Assembly (NCBI RefSeq): GCF_017565645.3
Contig: NZ_CP086136.1
Span: 9,841,501-9,905,500 of the forward strand
Origin: Bradyrhizobium barranii subsp. barranii
GTDB lineage: Bacteria; Pseudomonadota; Alphaproteobacteria; Rhizobiales; Xanthobacteraceae
Length of the DNA: 64,000 nt
Direction: 5' to 3'
The notes below the pieces were generated by a model. The model was not told the DNA's origin, did not search any database, and saw only the letters and a list, made by a program, of their open reading frames with translations. The first letter of the stretch is position 1, and every line of letters starts with the position of its first letter. A program made the position numbers and the translations under genes. Positions 1 to 8,752 of this stretch are shown one piece after another.

Positions 1-982
1 AGGCGCGGCGCATCAGAGCGGTGGACTTGACGCCGTTGGAGAGCCGCGACGAATTGACCATCTCGGCCATCTGCACGAAGCCGCGGTCGAGCTTGCCGAC
101 CGCATAGGCGATCGCGCCTTCGAGCTTGATCTCGCCCGAGGCCATCGAGCGGGTGCCGAGCTTGTCCTTGAGGCGCACGATCCGGTAGTGGTTCTGCGAA
201 CCGTCGTCGAGGAAGCGCGGCATCAGGAACAGGCCGACGCCGCGCGTGCCGGGGCCGGCGCCTTCAGGACGCGCCAGCAGCATCACGACCTTGGCATCTG
301 CATTCGAGCAGAACCATTTCTCGCCATGGAGGCGCCAATGGTCGCCCTCCTGCACGGCGCGCGTGGTCAGCGTACCGACATCGGAGCCACCCTCCTTCTC
401 GGTCATGAACTGGCCGCCCTGGGTCAGCTTGCTCATGTCGGTCTGGGTCAGGCCGGCGAGATATTTCGCCTTCAGCGCCTCGCTGCCGAAATTCGCCAGG
501 AGCTTGGCGCAGCCGTCGGTGACGTTGATCGGGCAGCCCATGCCGAATTCGGTCTGGTTGAACAGGAAGGTGAAGGCGTGCTTGGCCACGACGGGATATT
601 TGTCCGGCCAGCCCATGATGCCCTTGCGGATCGAGAGCGCATGGATGCCGAACTCGCCGAACGCGGCGTTCTCCAGTTCGCGATAGGCCGGGTGATATTC
701 GATCCACTGCACGTCGCGGCCGAACTTGTCGCGCTGGTGCAGCACCGGCGTGTGCCGGTCGGCGAGCCGCGCGCAATCGTCGAGATGGCCACCGGCGAGT
801 TCGCCGAGGCGATCGAGATGCGGCTCGATGTGGCGGAACAGCGGGTCCGGCAGATGGATACGCAACAGATCCGTCAGCGCCGGATCGGCGCGATAGAAAT
901 TCATGCCTGATGTATCGGGCGCCAGCAGACCGGATGGTGCGGCCGCGACACTTTTTGGCTCACCTGTGACCGGCTTGTGCAT
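1..982 (-). CDS. Acyl-CoA dehydrogenase family protein, 3' end outside window
   Basis: About 327 codons read without a stop from an ATG at 982 down to base 1, so the C-terminal part lies outside the window. The translation has the FAD-binding middle region of acyl-CoA dehydrogenases: FMTEKEGGSDVG followed about 20 residues later by GEKWFCSNADA, near residues 190-225. The long N-terminal segment before this region resembles the AidB/DmdC-type branch more than short-chain dehydrogenases. The expected role is FAD-dependent alpha,beta-dehydrogenation of an acyl-CoA in the cytoplasm. The SDR and crotonase genes that follow are on the opposite strand and fit a catabolic neighbourhood, but do not define a substrate. 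Start choice is moderate; a second ATG lies at 903. Confidence 0.85.
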   Translation of the reverse strand, partial: MHKPVTGEPKSVAAAPSGLLAPDTSGMNFYRADPALTDLLRIHLPDPLFRHIEPHLDRLGELAGGHLDDCARLADRHTPVLHQRDKFGRDVQWIEYHPAYRELENAAFGEFGIHALSIRKGIMGWPDKYPVVAKHAFTFLFNQTEFGMGCPINVTDGCAKLLANFGSEALKAKYLAGLTQTDMSKLTQGGQFMTEKEGGSDVGTLTTRAVQEGDHWRLHGEKWFCSNADAKVVMLLARPEGAGPGTRGVGLFLMPRFLDDGSQNHYRIVRLKDKLGTRSMASGEIKLEGAIAYAVGKLDRGFVQMAEMVNSSRLSNGVKSTALMRRA

Positions 983-1204
983 GATCGTCCTCTTCGTTCC
1001 CGCCCGACGGCAATTCTTATCGCTTGCCGCTTGGGATGATGTCGATCATGCTCCAGTCGCAAAGGCGGATAAAGCCGCAAATTGTCAGGGAGGCATGATC
1101 GCCGTGAAGGAGCAATTCGCTCTGCGGAATTATGATCGACCTGGCTGGTCGTCCGCACGGCGGATGCATAGATCAGCGGCTTCCCGTCTCCGAGAGATCA
1201 CGCT

Positions 1205-1906
1205 ATGGAACATCCGAAATACAAGATCGCCCTCATCGTCGGCGCCGGCGAAGGCCTGAGCGCCTCGCTTGCTCGGCTGCTGTCTGCGCAAGGCATCCGC
1301 GTCGCGCTGGCCGCGCGCAAGATCGAGAAATTAGGCGCGCTCTGTCGCGAGACCGGCGCCAAGGCCTATGCCTGCAACGCCACCGAGCCTGAGGAGGTCG
1401 AGCGGCTGTTCGGCCTGGTCGAACGCGAGCTCGGCACGCCCGACCTCGTCGTCTACAACGCCAGCGGCCGCACGCGCGGGCCGTTCATCGATCTCGTCCC
1501 GGCCGATGTCGCGCAGGCGATCGCGATCAGCGCCTATGGCGGCTTCCTGGTGGCGCAGCAGGCGGCCAAGCGCATGCTGCCGAACAAGCACGGCGCGATC
1601 CTGTTCACCGGCGCGTCCGCCAGCGTCAAGGGCTATGCTCAGTCGGCCTCATTCGCGATGGGCAAGTTCGCGCTGCGAGGGCTGGCGCAGAGCCTGGCGC
1701 GCGAGCTCTCGCCGCAGGGCATCCACATCGCGCATTTCGTGATCGACGGCGGCATCCGCAGCGCGGCGCGCGCGGAGCCCGCCGACAAGCCGGATTCGAT
1801 GCTCGATCCCGACGCGATCGCACAGAGCTACTGGAACGTGTTGCAGCAACCGCGCAGCGCCTGGAGCTGGGAGCTGGAGCTGCGGCCGTGGGTGGAGAAG
1901 TTTTAG
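1205..1906 (+). CDS. SDR family oxidoreductase with non-canonical active site
   Basis: A 233-residue Rossmann-fold protein of the short-chain dehydrogenase/reductase family. The N-terminal nucleotide loop reads VGAGEGLSASLA rather than the usual TGxxxGxG, and the NNAG position reads YNASG. The active-site region has S138/S140 (GASAS), but the YxxxK motif is F150-A-M-G-K154: the catalytic Tyr is replaced by Phe. The closest Tyr (Y144) is ten residues before the Lys. It therefore may not be a classical NAD(P)-dependent reductase, or may use another residue as acid/base. It lies on the opposite strand from the acyl-CoA dehydrogenase and upstream of a crotonase, separated from it by a palindromic repeat. 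Confidence 0.85.
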   Translation: MEHPKYKIALIVGAGEGLSASLARLLSAQGIRVALAARKIEKLGALCRETGAKAYACNATEPEEVERLFGLVERELGTPDLVVYNASGRTRGPFIDLVPADVAQAIAISAYGGFLVAQQAAKRMLPNKHGAILFTGASASVKGYAQSASFAMGKFALRGLAQSLARELSPQGIHIAHFVIDGGIRSAARAEPADKPDSMLDPDAIAQSYWNVLQQPRSAWSWELELRPWVEKF

Positions 1907-1916
1907 ACGCGCTGCC

Positions 1917-2037
1917 GTAGGGTGGGCAAAGGCGCGCAGCGCTGTGCCCACTATCACGACGAAACAACAAATGGTGGGCACGCTTCCGCCTTCGCTCTAC
2001 GAGCTACGGCGGACAAGTCGCTCTGGCCCACCCCACG
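1917..2037. repeat. Dispersed palindromic repeat, GTAGGGTGGGC family, copy 1
   Basis: Starts GTAGGGTGGGCAAAG and ends with the near-inverse TGGCCCACCCCACG, with an internal GTGCCCAC / GTGGGCAC pair. Two better-preserved copies occur at 16260-16349 and 29484-29576. This copy is longer and more diverged, and fills the gap between the SDR stop and the crotonase start. Confidence 0.75.
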
Positions 2038-2053
2038 AAAGCAGGGAGAAACA

Positions 2054-2884
2054 ATGACCACGGAAACCACTGTCGATACCGGCACCAACGAACTCCTCTG
2101 CGTCATCCGCGACCGCGTCGCGGTGATCACGCTGAACCGGCCGGAGGCGCGCAACGCGCTGTCGGACACCTTGACTCCGGCGCTGCGGACGATGATCCGC
2201 ACCTGCGGCGAGAGCCCCGAAGTCGGCGCGCTTCTGATCACCGGCGCGGGCGCGGCCTTCTGTGCCGGCGGCAACGTCAAGGGCATGGGCGCGCATCGCG
2301 ACCAAGCCAAGCTCGACATGTCCTTTGACGACAAGGTCGCCGATCTCCAGGAACGGCAGCGGCTGCTCACCGGCGCGCTGGTGTCGGTGCGCAAGCCGAC
2401 CATCACCGCCCTGCCCGGTCCCGCGGTCGGCGCCGGGCTCGCCATCGCCATGGCCTGCGACATCCGCATCGCCGCGCAATCGGCCCTCGTCGCCACCGGC
2501 TACGCCCGCATCGCGCTCTCCGGCGACTACGGCATCGCCTGGCTGCTCACCCGGCTGGTCGGCACCGCGCGGGCCCGCGAGCTGCTGTTCACCGGCGATC
2601 GCGTCGACGCCGCGCGTGCAGAGGCCATCGGCCTCGTCAACTGCGTCGTACCCGACGAAGAATTGCAGGCTGAAGCCTTTGCACTGGCCAAGTCGCTCGC
2701 CGAAGGCCCGCGTCAGGCGCTGCGCTACATGAAGGACAGTCTCGACGAGGCCCTGCTGTTCGATTTCGAGACCGCCCGCGACCACGAAGCTGGACGGCTG
2801 ATCCGCCTGACCACGACCGCTGATCACAAGGAAGCCGTGCTGGCCTTCATCGAGAAGCGGAAAGCGGTGTTCACGGGGAAGTAG
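2054..2884 (+). CDS. Enoyl-CoA hydratase/isomerase (crotonase) family protein
   Basis: 276 residues from the ATG at 2054, which follows GGGAGAA; the open frame extends further upstream, but only through the repeat. Crotonase landmarks are the first oxyanion-hole loop AFCAGGNVKGMG (about residues 68-79) and the second GPAVGAGLAIAMACD (about 122-136). The position equivalent to the hydratase Glu of PExxLG is occupied by Tyr (GYARIALSGDYG). An Asp at 158 sits where PaaG/isomerase-type members carry their PDxG acid, followed by WLLTRLVG. This suggests isomerase or another crotonase chemistry rather than a housekeeping hydratase. It acts on acyl-CoA in the cytoplasm. The 3' end overlaps the convergent LysR gene by 14 bases. 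Confidence 0.88.
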   Translation: MTTETTVDTGTNELLCVIRDRVAVITLNRPEARNALSDTLTPALRTMIRTCGESPEVGALLITGAGAAFCAGGNVKGMGAHRDQAKLDMSFDDKVADLQERQRLLTGALVSVRKPTITALPGPAVGAGLAIAMACDIRIAAQSALVATGYARIALSGDYGIAWLLTRLVGTARARELLFTGDRVDAARAEAIGLVNCVVPDEELQAEAFALAKSLAEGPRQALRYMKDSLDEALLFDFETARDHEAGRLIRLTTTADHKEAVLAFIEKRKAVFTGK

Positions 2885-3776
2885 GGGCCGCGGCGGGCGC
2901 CCTCGCAAAATCCACGAACGCGCGCAGCGCTGCGGGCAATTGGCGGCGGCTTGGATAGTACAGGAAGAAGCCGGGGTAAGCCGGGCACCAGTCGGCGAGC
3001 ACGCGCACCAGCTTGCGCCTGGCGAGCAGCGCTTCCACCTGGGCTTCGAACACATAGGCGAGGCCAGCACCATCCAGCGCGGCATCGACCATCAGATCCT
3101 GGTCGTTCATCGTCAGCGGTCCCGCGACGTCGATCGCGAGCTCGACGCCGCCGCGCTCGAATTCCCAATGATAGAGCGCGCCTGAGGTGAAGCGATAGCG
3201 GATGCAGGGCAGGCCTTTCAGGTCGCGCGGCGTGGTGGGCGGCTTGTGCGATTTGAAGAACGTGGGCGTGCCGACCACGGCAAATCGGTGCCGCGGGCCG
3301 ATCGGCACCGCGATCATGTCGGCGGCAATGGTCTCGCCGAAGCGGACGCCGGCATCGAAGCCGGCCGCGACCATGTCGATCAGGGCGTCGTTGATGACGA
3401 TCTCGACGCTGACATCGGGGAACGATTTCAAGAAGCGCGTCACGATCGGCAACAGCACCAGCTGCGCGGACTGGCGCGCGGCGGTGAAGCGCAGCGTGCC
3501 GGCGGGCTTGCCGCGGAAATTGTTGAGGTCCTCGAGCGCGTCGTCGATGTCGCGGAAGGCCGGCGTGATGCGGACAAACAGCCGCTCGCCGGCCTCGGTG
3601 AGCGCGACGCTGCGGGTGGTGCGGTTGACGAGGCGCAGGCCGAGCCGCTCTTCGACATTGCGCAAAGCGTGGGACAGCGCCGATGGCGTGACGCCGAGCT
3701 CGGTCGCCGCCGCGCGAAAACTGCGGTGGCGGGCGATGGCGAGGAAGGTCGCGAGGTCGGACGGGTCGATCCGCAT
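2871..3776 (-). CDS. LysR-family transcriptional regulator
   Basis: 301 residues if started at MRIDPSDLATF (3776); an in-frame ATG nine codons upstream (3803) is possible but less typical. The N-terminal winged helix-turn-helix spans about residues 5-62 (AATELGVTPSALSHALR, then RLGLRLVNRTTRSVALTEAG), followed by the periplasmic-binding-like effector domain. The style is that of the CrgA/DmlR-like group. It is divergent from the SDR gene at 3897, with 120 bases between the two starts. The usual LysR arrangement would have it control itself and that SDR; effector unknown. A weak GCTT-GCA-AAGC element lies at 3796-3806. Confidence 0.9.
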   Translation of the reverse strand: MRIDPSDLATFLAIARHRSFRAAATELGVTPSALSHALRNVEERLGLRLVNRTTRSVALTEAGERLFVRITPAFRDIDDALEDLNNFRGKPAGTLRFTAARQSAQLVLLPIVTRFLKSFPDVSVEIVINDALIDMVAAGFDAGVRFGETIAADMIAVPIGPRHRFAVVGTPTFFKSHKPPTTPRDLKGLPCIRYRFTSGALYHWEFERGGVELAIDVAGPLTMNDQDLMVDAALDGAGLAYVFEAQVEALLARRKLVRVLADWCPAYPGFFLYYPSRRQLPAALRAFVDFARAPAAAPTSP

Positions 3777-3896
3777 TGATGAATTTTTCTCAGTAGCTTG
3801 CAAAGCATATACCGGATTACCTCAGCTATGGCGAGCCGCTACACCTTGCCCATCGGCTTCGGCACATCGCCGGGCCAAAATGGAAAGGGCAACGTT

Positions 3897-4736
3897 ATGC
3901 GTGTCTGGTTCATCACAGGAGCATCCCGCGGATTTGGCGCTTTGATCGCCGAAGCCGCCTTGAAGGCCGGCGATGCCGTAGTCGCGACCGCGCGCGATCC
4001 GTCCACTGTCACCGCGCGCCTCGGCACGCACGAGCGCCTGCTGGCCACCCGGCTCGACGTCACAAGTGAGACCGAGGCGCATGAGGCCGCAGGTCAGGCC
4101 GTGAAGAAGTTCGGCCGCATCGATATCCTGGTCAACAATGCCGGCTACGGCCTGCTCGGCGCGATCGAGGAGGCCAGCGGCGCGGAGACGCAAAAGCTGT
4201 TCGGCACGAATGTGTTCGGCCTGCTCGGCGTCACCCGCGCGGTGCTGCCGCATATGCGCCGCCAGCGTTCCGGCCACGTCATCAACATCTCGTCGGTCGG
4301 CGGCTACACCGGTTATCCCGGCTGGGGCGTCTATGGCGCGACCAAGTTCGCGGTCGAGGGAATCAGCGAAGCGCTGGCCGGCGAAGTCGCGCCGCTCGGC
4401 ATCAAGGTCACCGTGGTCGAGCCGGGCTTCTTCCGCACCGACTTCCTCGACGACACCTCGCTGTCGCGCACCGCGCAGGTGATCGACGACTATCACGAGA
4501 GTGTCGGCAAGACCCGCGCTCACGCCGCCGAATTCAACCACGGCCAGCGCGGCGATCCGCGCAAGCTGGCGCAGGCCTTCCTGACGCTGGTCGATGCCAA
4601 GAACCCGCCGCTGCGCCTGCCGCTCGGCAGCGACACCGTGGAGCGGATCGAGGCGAAGAACGCTTTCGTTGCGCGGGAGCTGGCGGGATGGCGATCGGTC
4701 GCGACCTCGACCGACTTCACCAATGACGGCGCTTGA
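3897..4736 (+). CDS. SDR family NAD(P)-dependent oxidoreductase
   Basis: 279 residues from the ATG at 3897, preceded by GGAAAGGGCAAC, which gives a good ribosome site; the frame is open further upstream without a better start. Classical SDR motifs are intact: TGASRGFG nucleotide loop near residues 7-14, NNAGYG near 80, ISSVGGYTGYPGWGVYGATKFA with the Ser and YxxxK catalytic residues, then the PG motif VVEPGFFRTDF. Length and sequence fit the short-chain reductases commonly found next to LysR genes in rhizobia. Divergently transcribed from the LysR gene at 2871-3776, which probably regulates it. Substrate unknown. Confidence 0.92.
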   Translation: MRVWFITGASRGFGALIAEAALKAGDAVVATARDPSTVTARLGTHERLLATRLDVTSETEAHEAAGQAVKKFGRIDILVNNAGYGLLGAIEEASGAETQKLFGTNVFGLLGVTRAVLPHMRRQRSGHVINISSVGGYTGYPGWGVYGATKFAVEGISEALAGEVAPLGIKVTVVEPGFFRTDFLDDTSLSRTAQVIDDYHESVGKTRAHAAEFNHGQRGDPRKLAQAFLTLVDAKNPPLRLPLGSDTVERIEAKNAFVARELAGWRSVATSTDFTNDGA

Positions 4737-4744
4737 GCGAAGGC

Positions 4745-4780
4745 AAAAAAAGGCCCGGCTCTGGATGACCAGGCCGGGCT
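4745..4780 (-). terminator. Intrinsic terminator of the GNAT gene
   Basis: Read on the minus strand, AGCCCGGC and GCCGGGC form a GC-rich stem followed directly by a run of seven T. It lies just beyond the stop of the acetyltransferase gene at 4791 and between two convergent genes. Confidence 0.8.
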
Positions 4781-4790
4781 CGCAGTGGTG

Positions 4791-5414
4791 TCAGGCCGAG
4801 GCTGAGGGGCTGTCGGCCTGACGGGAAAGGGCGGCGAGGCGCCAGCTCGCGCAGGGAATGTCTTTCGGTGCGACGGCGATCTCCTTGTCGAAGAGCACCA
4901 GCTTCCAGTCGTCGGGATGATTGACGAAAGCGAAGCCGGATTTGCGGGCGAGCGAGATCATGGTCTCGTTGGAGCGCAGCGTGTCGCCGAACATGTGCTC
5001 GGCACCAAGAGCTGCCGCGCGGCATTCGAGATTCTTCATCAGCGCGGTGGCGATGCCGTGGCCCTGCCAGCGGTCGTCGACCGATAGGCCGAACTCGAGT
5101 GTCGAGGTTTCGGCATGGAAGGCGTAGCGCGCCTCGGCGACGATGGTCTCGAAGCCGTCGACCATCTTGGTCGCCACAACGGTAAAGCGCTCGCGCGCTC
5201 CGACATCGAGGAATTCGCTCAGCAGGCCCTTCGGCAATTCGCTGATCGCTCCGAAGAAGCGGTTGTAGCGGGAGCGGGTCGAGAGCGAGCGGAAATAGTG
5301 CTGAAGCTCCTCGGTGTCGCGCGGCTCGACGAAGCGAACGTTGATCGCCTCACCCTGCCGGGTGCGCAGCACGTCCAAATATTGCTTCAGATCTTCCAGG
5401 CCAAGAGTGCTCAT
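4791..5414 (-). CDS. GNAT family N-acetyltransferase
   Basis: 207 residues from MSTLGLEDLK at 5414. The open frame runs 23 codons further upstream, but that extension is Arg/Pro-rich and looks non-coding. The GNAT fold is supported by the central acetyl-CoA loop DDRWQGHGIATALM (about residues 120-133, a Q/RxxGxG/A variant) followed by a helix and RSNETMISLARKSGFAF. The family transfers an acetyl group from acetyl-CoA to an amine; the acceptor cannot be predicted. It follows a DUF1127 gene by 69 bases on the same strand and could share its transcript. A clear intrinsic terminator follows. Confidence 0.88.
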   Translation of the reverse strand: MSTLGLEDLKQYLDVLRTRQGEAINVRFVEPRDTEELQHYFRSLSTRSRYNRFFGAISELPKGLLSEFLDVGARERFTVVATKMVDGFETIVAEARYAFHAETSTLEFGLSVDDRWQGHGIATALMKNLECRAAALGAEHMFGDTLRSNETMISLARKSGFAFVNHPDDWKLVLFDKEIAVAPKDIPCASWRLAALSRQADSPSASA

Positions 5415-5483
5415 GACACGAGCCCTGCGGAAAGAGGGACCGCCGGCGCCCCTGTGATCAGGCGGCGCCGGCCTGGCGGCCAA

Positions 5484-5687
5484 TCAGGCCCGCCAGAAGG
5501 GTTTGTCAGCCTCGTAGGCGATGTCGGTCCAGGACAGGCCGACGTCGTGGAGATCGCGGGCCGTCCAGTGGGTCAGTTCGCGGCGGGTCCGGTAGCGCTC
5601 GTGCCAGACGTGAAGCGTCTCGCCGATCTGCTGGATCAGGCCGGGTGCATGATGATTTGTCATCGAATTGTGGGTCAAAGTAGACAT
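5484..5687 (-). CDS. DUF1127 domain small protein
   Basis: 67 residues with a strong AAGGAG ribosome site upstream of the ATG at 5687. The C-terminal half has the DUF1127 pattern of basic residues followed by LTHWTARDLHDVGLSWTDI, ending in a Trp/Arg tail. Family members are small, Arg-rich proteins. Some in alphaproteobacteria have been linked to RNA turnover and phosphate or stress responses, but a role here is not deducible. Divergent from the LysR gene at 5798, whose predicted operator region lies between them. Confidence 0.85.
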   Translation of the reverse strand: MSTLTHNSMTNHHAPGLIQQIGETLHVWHERYRTRRELTHWTARDLHDVGLSWTDIAYEADKPFWRA

Positions 5688-5765
5688 TTTCAGCTCCTTG
5701 AGCTAACTTGACCGCTAATATCTGCTTGCTACCGCGCTGCGACAAACGACAATTTGTACCCCTTC

Positions 5766-5784
5766 GCATGAAATAACGTCATGC
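5766..5784. promoter_or_regulatory. Candidate LysR operator palindrome
   Basis: GCATGA and TCATGC form perfect 6-base arms separated by seven bases. The T at 5769 and A at 5781 are exactly 11 bases apart, giving the T-N11-A LysR box. It sits 13 bases before the LysR start at 5798, in the divergent region with the DUF1127 gene, so autoregulation is plausible. Confidence 0.55.
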
Positions 5785-5797
5785 ATCCTGCTGCCAG

Positions 5798-6697
5798 ATG
5801 ACTGCCAGATTGCCCTCCCTGAACGGATTGCGGGCCTTTGAGGCCGCCGCGCGCCATCTCAGCTTCACGCTGGCCGCGTCCGAGCTGAACGTGACCCAGA
5901 CCGCGATCAGCCATCAGATCCGGCGGCTCGAGGAGGAGCTCGGCATCCGCCTGTTCGTCCGGCAGAACCGCGCGCTGGCGCTGACGCCGGAAGCGCGCGA
6001 CTATTTGCCGGGCGTCCGCGCCGCCTTCAACGACCTCCGCCTTGCGACCGACCGGCTGCTGCGCAAGGACGACGACAAGGTGCTGACCGTCTCGACGCTG
6101 GCATCGCTCGCCGCGAAATGGCTGCTGCCGCGGCTGACCGATTTCCAGGAGCAGCACCCCGGCATCGACGTCCGCATCACCACCTCGACCAGCCTCGTCG
6201 ATTTCCAGCGCGACAATGTCGATGCCGCGATTCGCTATGGCCGCGGTCAATGGCCGGGCCTGCGCGCCGACTGGCTGATGGCGGACGAGCTGTTTCCGGT
6301 GTGCAGTCCGTCGCTGCTGCGCGGCGACAAGCCGCTGCGCCAGCCTGAGGATCTCAAAGGCTATCCGCTGCTGCACACCTCCAATGCCAACAGCGATGAC
6401 TGGCGGCTGTGGCTGACGGCGGCCGGCCTTCCGGGCGACATCGCCAGGCAGCCCGGCATCACCTTCGACATGATCTTCATGACCATCCAGGCCGCAATCG
6501 ACGGCATCGGCGTGGCAATGGGGCGAACCTCCTACGTTCAGGACGACATCGCCAAGGGCCGGCTCGTGGTGCCCTTCAAGATCGCGCTGCCGGCCGATGC
6601 CGGCTTCTACCTGGTCGCGCCGGAGGGCCGGCGCGAGGCGCCGAAGCTCGCCGCGTTCCGCGAGTGGATGATCGCTGCAACGCAGAATAAAGCGTGA
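5798..6697 (+). CDS. LysR-family regulator, GcvA-like
   Basis: 299 residues. The N-terminal helix-turn-helix is of the GcvA type: LPSLNGLRAFEAAARHLSF, then AASELNVTQTAISHQIRRLE (residues about 6-45) and RLFVRQNRALALT. The effector domain includes the conserved TVSTLASLAAKWLLPRL beginning typical of this subfamily. It faces the DUF1127 and GNAT genes divergently and lies 143 bases upstream of an MHS-type transporter on the same strand. Either neighbour could be a target. A T-N11-A palindrome just upstream of the start suggests autoregulation. Confidence 0.92.
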   Translation: MTARLPSLNGLRAFEAAARHLSFTLAASELNVTQTAISHQIRRLEEELGIRLFVRQNRALALTPEARDYLPGVRAAFNDLRLATDRLLRKDDDKVLTVSTLASLAAKWLLPRLTDFQEQHPGIDVRITTSTSLVDFQRDNVDAAIRYGRGQWPGLRADWLMADELFPVCSPSLLRGDKPLRQPEDLKGYPLLHTSNANSDDWRLWLTAAGLPGDIARQPGITFDMIFMTIQAAIDGIGVAMGRTSYVQDDIAKGRLVVPFKIALPADAGFYLVAPEGRREAPKLAAFREWMIAATQNKA

Positions 6698-6840
6698 AAA
6701 ATCATCAGCTTCCCCGGTGAAATCGATTGACTCGCCGCCCCCCGCGCGAGAGGGGTAGGACAGATTGTCGCAGCCGACAATCTGATGCCTTGCCGTGAAA
6801 TGAGTTCCGGTCCGGCCGCGCCTTCCAGGGGAGAAACGTC

Positions 6841-8172
6841 ATGGCTGGACCAGCAACCAATCCGCCCGAGATCAAGTCGCGCATCGGCGCGATCCTCCGC
6901 GCCACCTCCGGCAATTTTCTCGAGCAGTTCGATTTCTTCCTGTTCGGCTTCTATGCCGCCGCGATCGGCAAGGCGTTCTTCCCCTCCACCAACGAGACGG
7001 CGTCGCTGCTCAACACTTTCGGCGTGTTCTGGCTCGGCGCCTTGATGCGCCCCGTCGGCGCGATCGTGCTCGGCGCCTACATCGACCGCATCGGCCGCCG
7101 CCAGGGCCTGATCGTCACGCTCGGCATCATGGCCATCGGCACCGTCGTGATCGCGTTCTGCCCGAGCTATGCGACCATCGGCATCGCGGCGCCCGTCATC
7201 GTGCTGATCGGCCGCCTGCTGCAGGGCTTCTCCGCCGGCGTCGAGCTCGGCGGCGTCTCGGTCTATCTCGCGGAAATCTCCACGCCCGGCAATCGCGGCT
7301 TCTACACCTCGTTCCAGTCGTCGAGCCAGCAGGTCGCGATCTTCGTGGCCTCGATCCTCGGCTTCATCCTGTCCGAGGTGATGCCGGCGGACGTCGTGAC
7401 CGCCTGGGGCTGGCGCATTCCCTTCTTCGTCGGTTGCCTCATCATTCCCCTGATCTTCATGCTGCGGCGGACGCTCGAGGAAACGCCGGCCTTCCTCGCC
7501 ATGAAGAAGCACCCGACGGCAAACGAGGTGTTCGCCTCCGCGCTCGCCAACTGGCGCATCGTCATCCTCGGCATGATGATCGCGGTCCTGACCACGACGA
7601 CATTCTACTTCGTCACCGTGTACACGCCGACCTTCGGCAAGACGGTGCTGAAGCTCTCGACGCAGGACGCACTGCTCGTGACGCTGCTCGTCGCCGTGAC
7701 CAACTTCTTCTGGAATCCCGTCGGCGGCGCGCTGTCCGATCGCATCGGCCGCAAGCCGGTACTGCTCGCCATCGCCGGCCTGGCGCTCGTCACCGCCTAC
7801 CCGGCACTGTCCTGGCTGGTCGCCGCGCCGACTTTCGGCAAACTGCTCGCGGTCGAGATGTTGTTCTCGTTCTATTTCGGCATGTACAGCGGCACCATGC
7901 TCGGTGCTCTCGTCGAGATCGTGCCGGCGCATGTCCGCACCACCTGCTTCTCGCTGGCCTTCGCGCTCGCCGCTGCGCTGTTCGGCACGTTCACGCCATT
8001 CGCCTCGACCTTGCTGATCGACTACACCGGCAACAAAGCCTCACCCGGCTTCTGGCTGATGTTCGCCGCTGCGCTTGGCATCATTGCCGCATCGATCGTC
8101 TATCGCGGTGGCCGCCAAGCGGTGACGACGTACGATGCGACCGGTGAAGCGGCGCCGGCGGTGAGCCACTGA
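6841..8172 (+). CDS. MFS transporter, MHS family (citrate/carboxylate:H+ symporter type)
   Basis: 443 residues, preceded by GGGGAGAAACGTC, giving a good ribosome site. The pattern is the metabolite:H+ symporter branch of the major facilitator superfamily: [20 protein letters not shown] at the first helix, the loop 2-3 motif [12 protein letters not shown] near residue 80, [14 protein letters not shown] in helix 4, and the second-half repeat [13 protein letters not shown] near 300. About 12 hydrophobic segments are present. Relatives carry citrate, tricarballylate, ketoglutarate or similar acids with protons across the inner membrane. It is downstream of a GcvA-like regulator. A palindromic repeat starts three bases after the stop. 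Confidence 0.9.
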   Translation: MAGPATNPPEIKSRIGAILRATSGNFLEQFDFFLFGFYAAAIGKAFFPSTNETASLLNTFGVFWLGALMRPVGAIVLGAYIDRIGRRQGLIVTLGIMAIGTVVIAFCPSYATIGIAAPVIVLIGRLLQGFSAGVELGGVSVYLAEISTPGNRGFYTSFQSSSQQVAIFVASILGFILSEVMPADVVTAWGWRIPFFVGCLIIPLIFMLRRTLEETPAFLAMKKHPTANEVFASALANWRIVILGMMIAVLTTTTFYFVTVYTPTFGKTVLKLSTQDALLVTLLVAVTNFFWNPVGGALSDRIGRKPVLLAIAGLALVTAYPALSWLVAAPTFGKLLAVEMLFSFYFGMYSGTMLGALVEIVPAHVRTTCFSLAFALAAALFGTFTPFASTLLIDYTGNKASPGFWLMFAAALGIIAASIVYRGGRQAVTTYDATGEAAPAVSH

Positions 8173-8174
8173 TG

Positions 8175-8280
8175 GTCATTCCGGGGCGCCTCGAAGAGGC
8201 GAACCCGGAATCCATTTCTCCCAACATTCTTGCGGCACGATGGATTCCGGGCTCGATGCTTCGCATCGCCCCGGAATGAC
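8175..8280. repeat. Palindromic intergenic repeat, ATTCCGGG family
   Basis: Two imperfect arms of about 41 bases, 8175-8215 and 8240-8280, start GTCATTCCGGGGCG and end with the inverse. Each arm carries its own small hairpin (GCGCCTCGAAGAGGCG; CGATGCTTCGCATCG). It fills the gap between the transporter and the Rieske gene, which converge here, so it could act as a transcription barrier. Confidence 0.8.
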
Positions 8281-8286
8281 AGTAAC

Positions 8287-8700
8287 CTAAAGCTCCACCA
8301 CCACGTAATCGCTCTCGACCTTCACCGGGATGGTCTCGGCGACATACGGGCCCTTCACCACGCTCGCACCCGGCTCGACATGCGCCGGATAGGCCTTCAC
8401 GCGGAAGCGACGGGGGTCGCAATAGGACTGGCCGGTGCGGATGTCGAACTCCCAACCGTGCCAGGGGCAGCGGATGATCTCGCCGAGCTTGGTGTATTCG
8501 ATCTCGCCGGGATCCTTTGATTGCGCGAGCCCAATCAGCGGGCCCTCGCACAGCGCCGCGCCCTGATGCGGGCAGCGGTTCATCAGGCCGAAATACTCGC
8601 CCTTGATGTTGAAGACCGCAATCGGCCGTCCGTCGATCTCCAGAAATTTTCGCGTGCCCGGCGGAAGCTCATCCACCGCCGCAATCACGTGCCGCGCCAT
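8287..8700 (-). CDS. Rieske [2Fe-2S] ferredoxin-like protein
   Basis: 137 residues from MARHVIAAVDEL (8700). The two Rieske cluster motifs are present: NRCPHQGAAL (about residues 42-51) and IRCPWHGWEFD (about 77-87), supplying the 2Cys-2His ligands. The protein is a stand-alone domain without an oxygenase catalytic domain, so it is probably an electron carrier or a ferredoxin component. No reductase or oxygenase is adjacent. It is the last gene of an apparent operon with two amidohydrolases (gap 52 bases), and a convergent palindromic repeat follows. The longer open frame upstream to 8853 overlaps the amidohydrolase and is not used. Confidence 0.9.
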   Translation of the reverse strand: MARHVIAAVDELPPGTRKFLEIDGRPIAVFNIKGEYFGLMNRCPHQGAALCEGPLIGLAQSKDPGEIEYTKLGEIIRCPWHGWEFDIRTGQSYCDPRRFRVKAYPAHVEPGASVVKGPYVAETIPVKVESDYVVVEL

Positions 8701-8752
8701 GCTTATGTCTTCCGCACGATCTGATCGTAAAACCGCTTCACACTTTTCCGGA

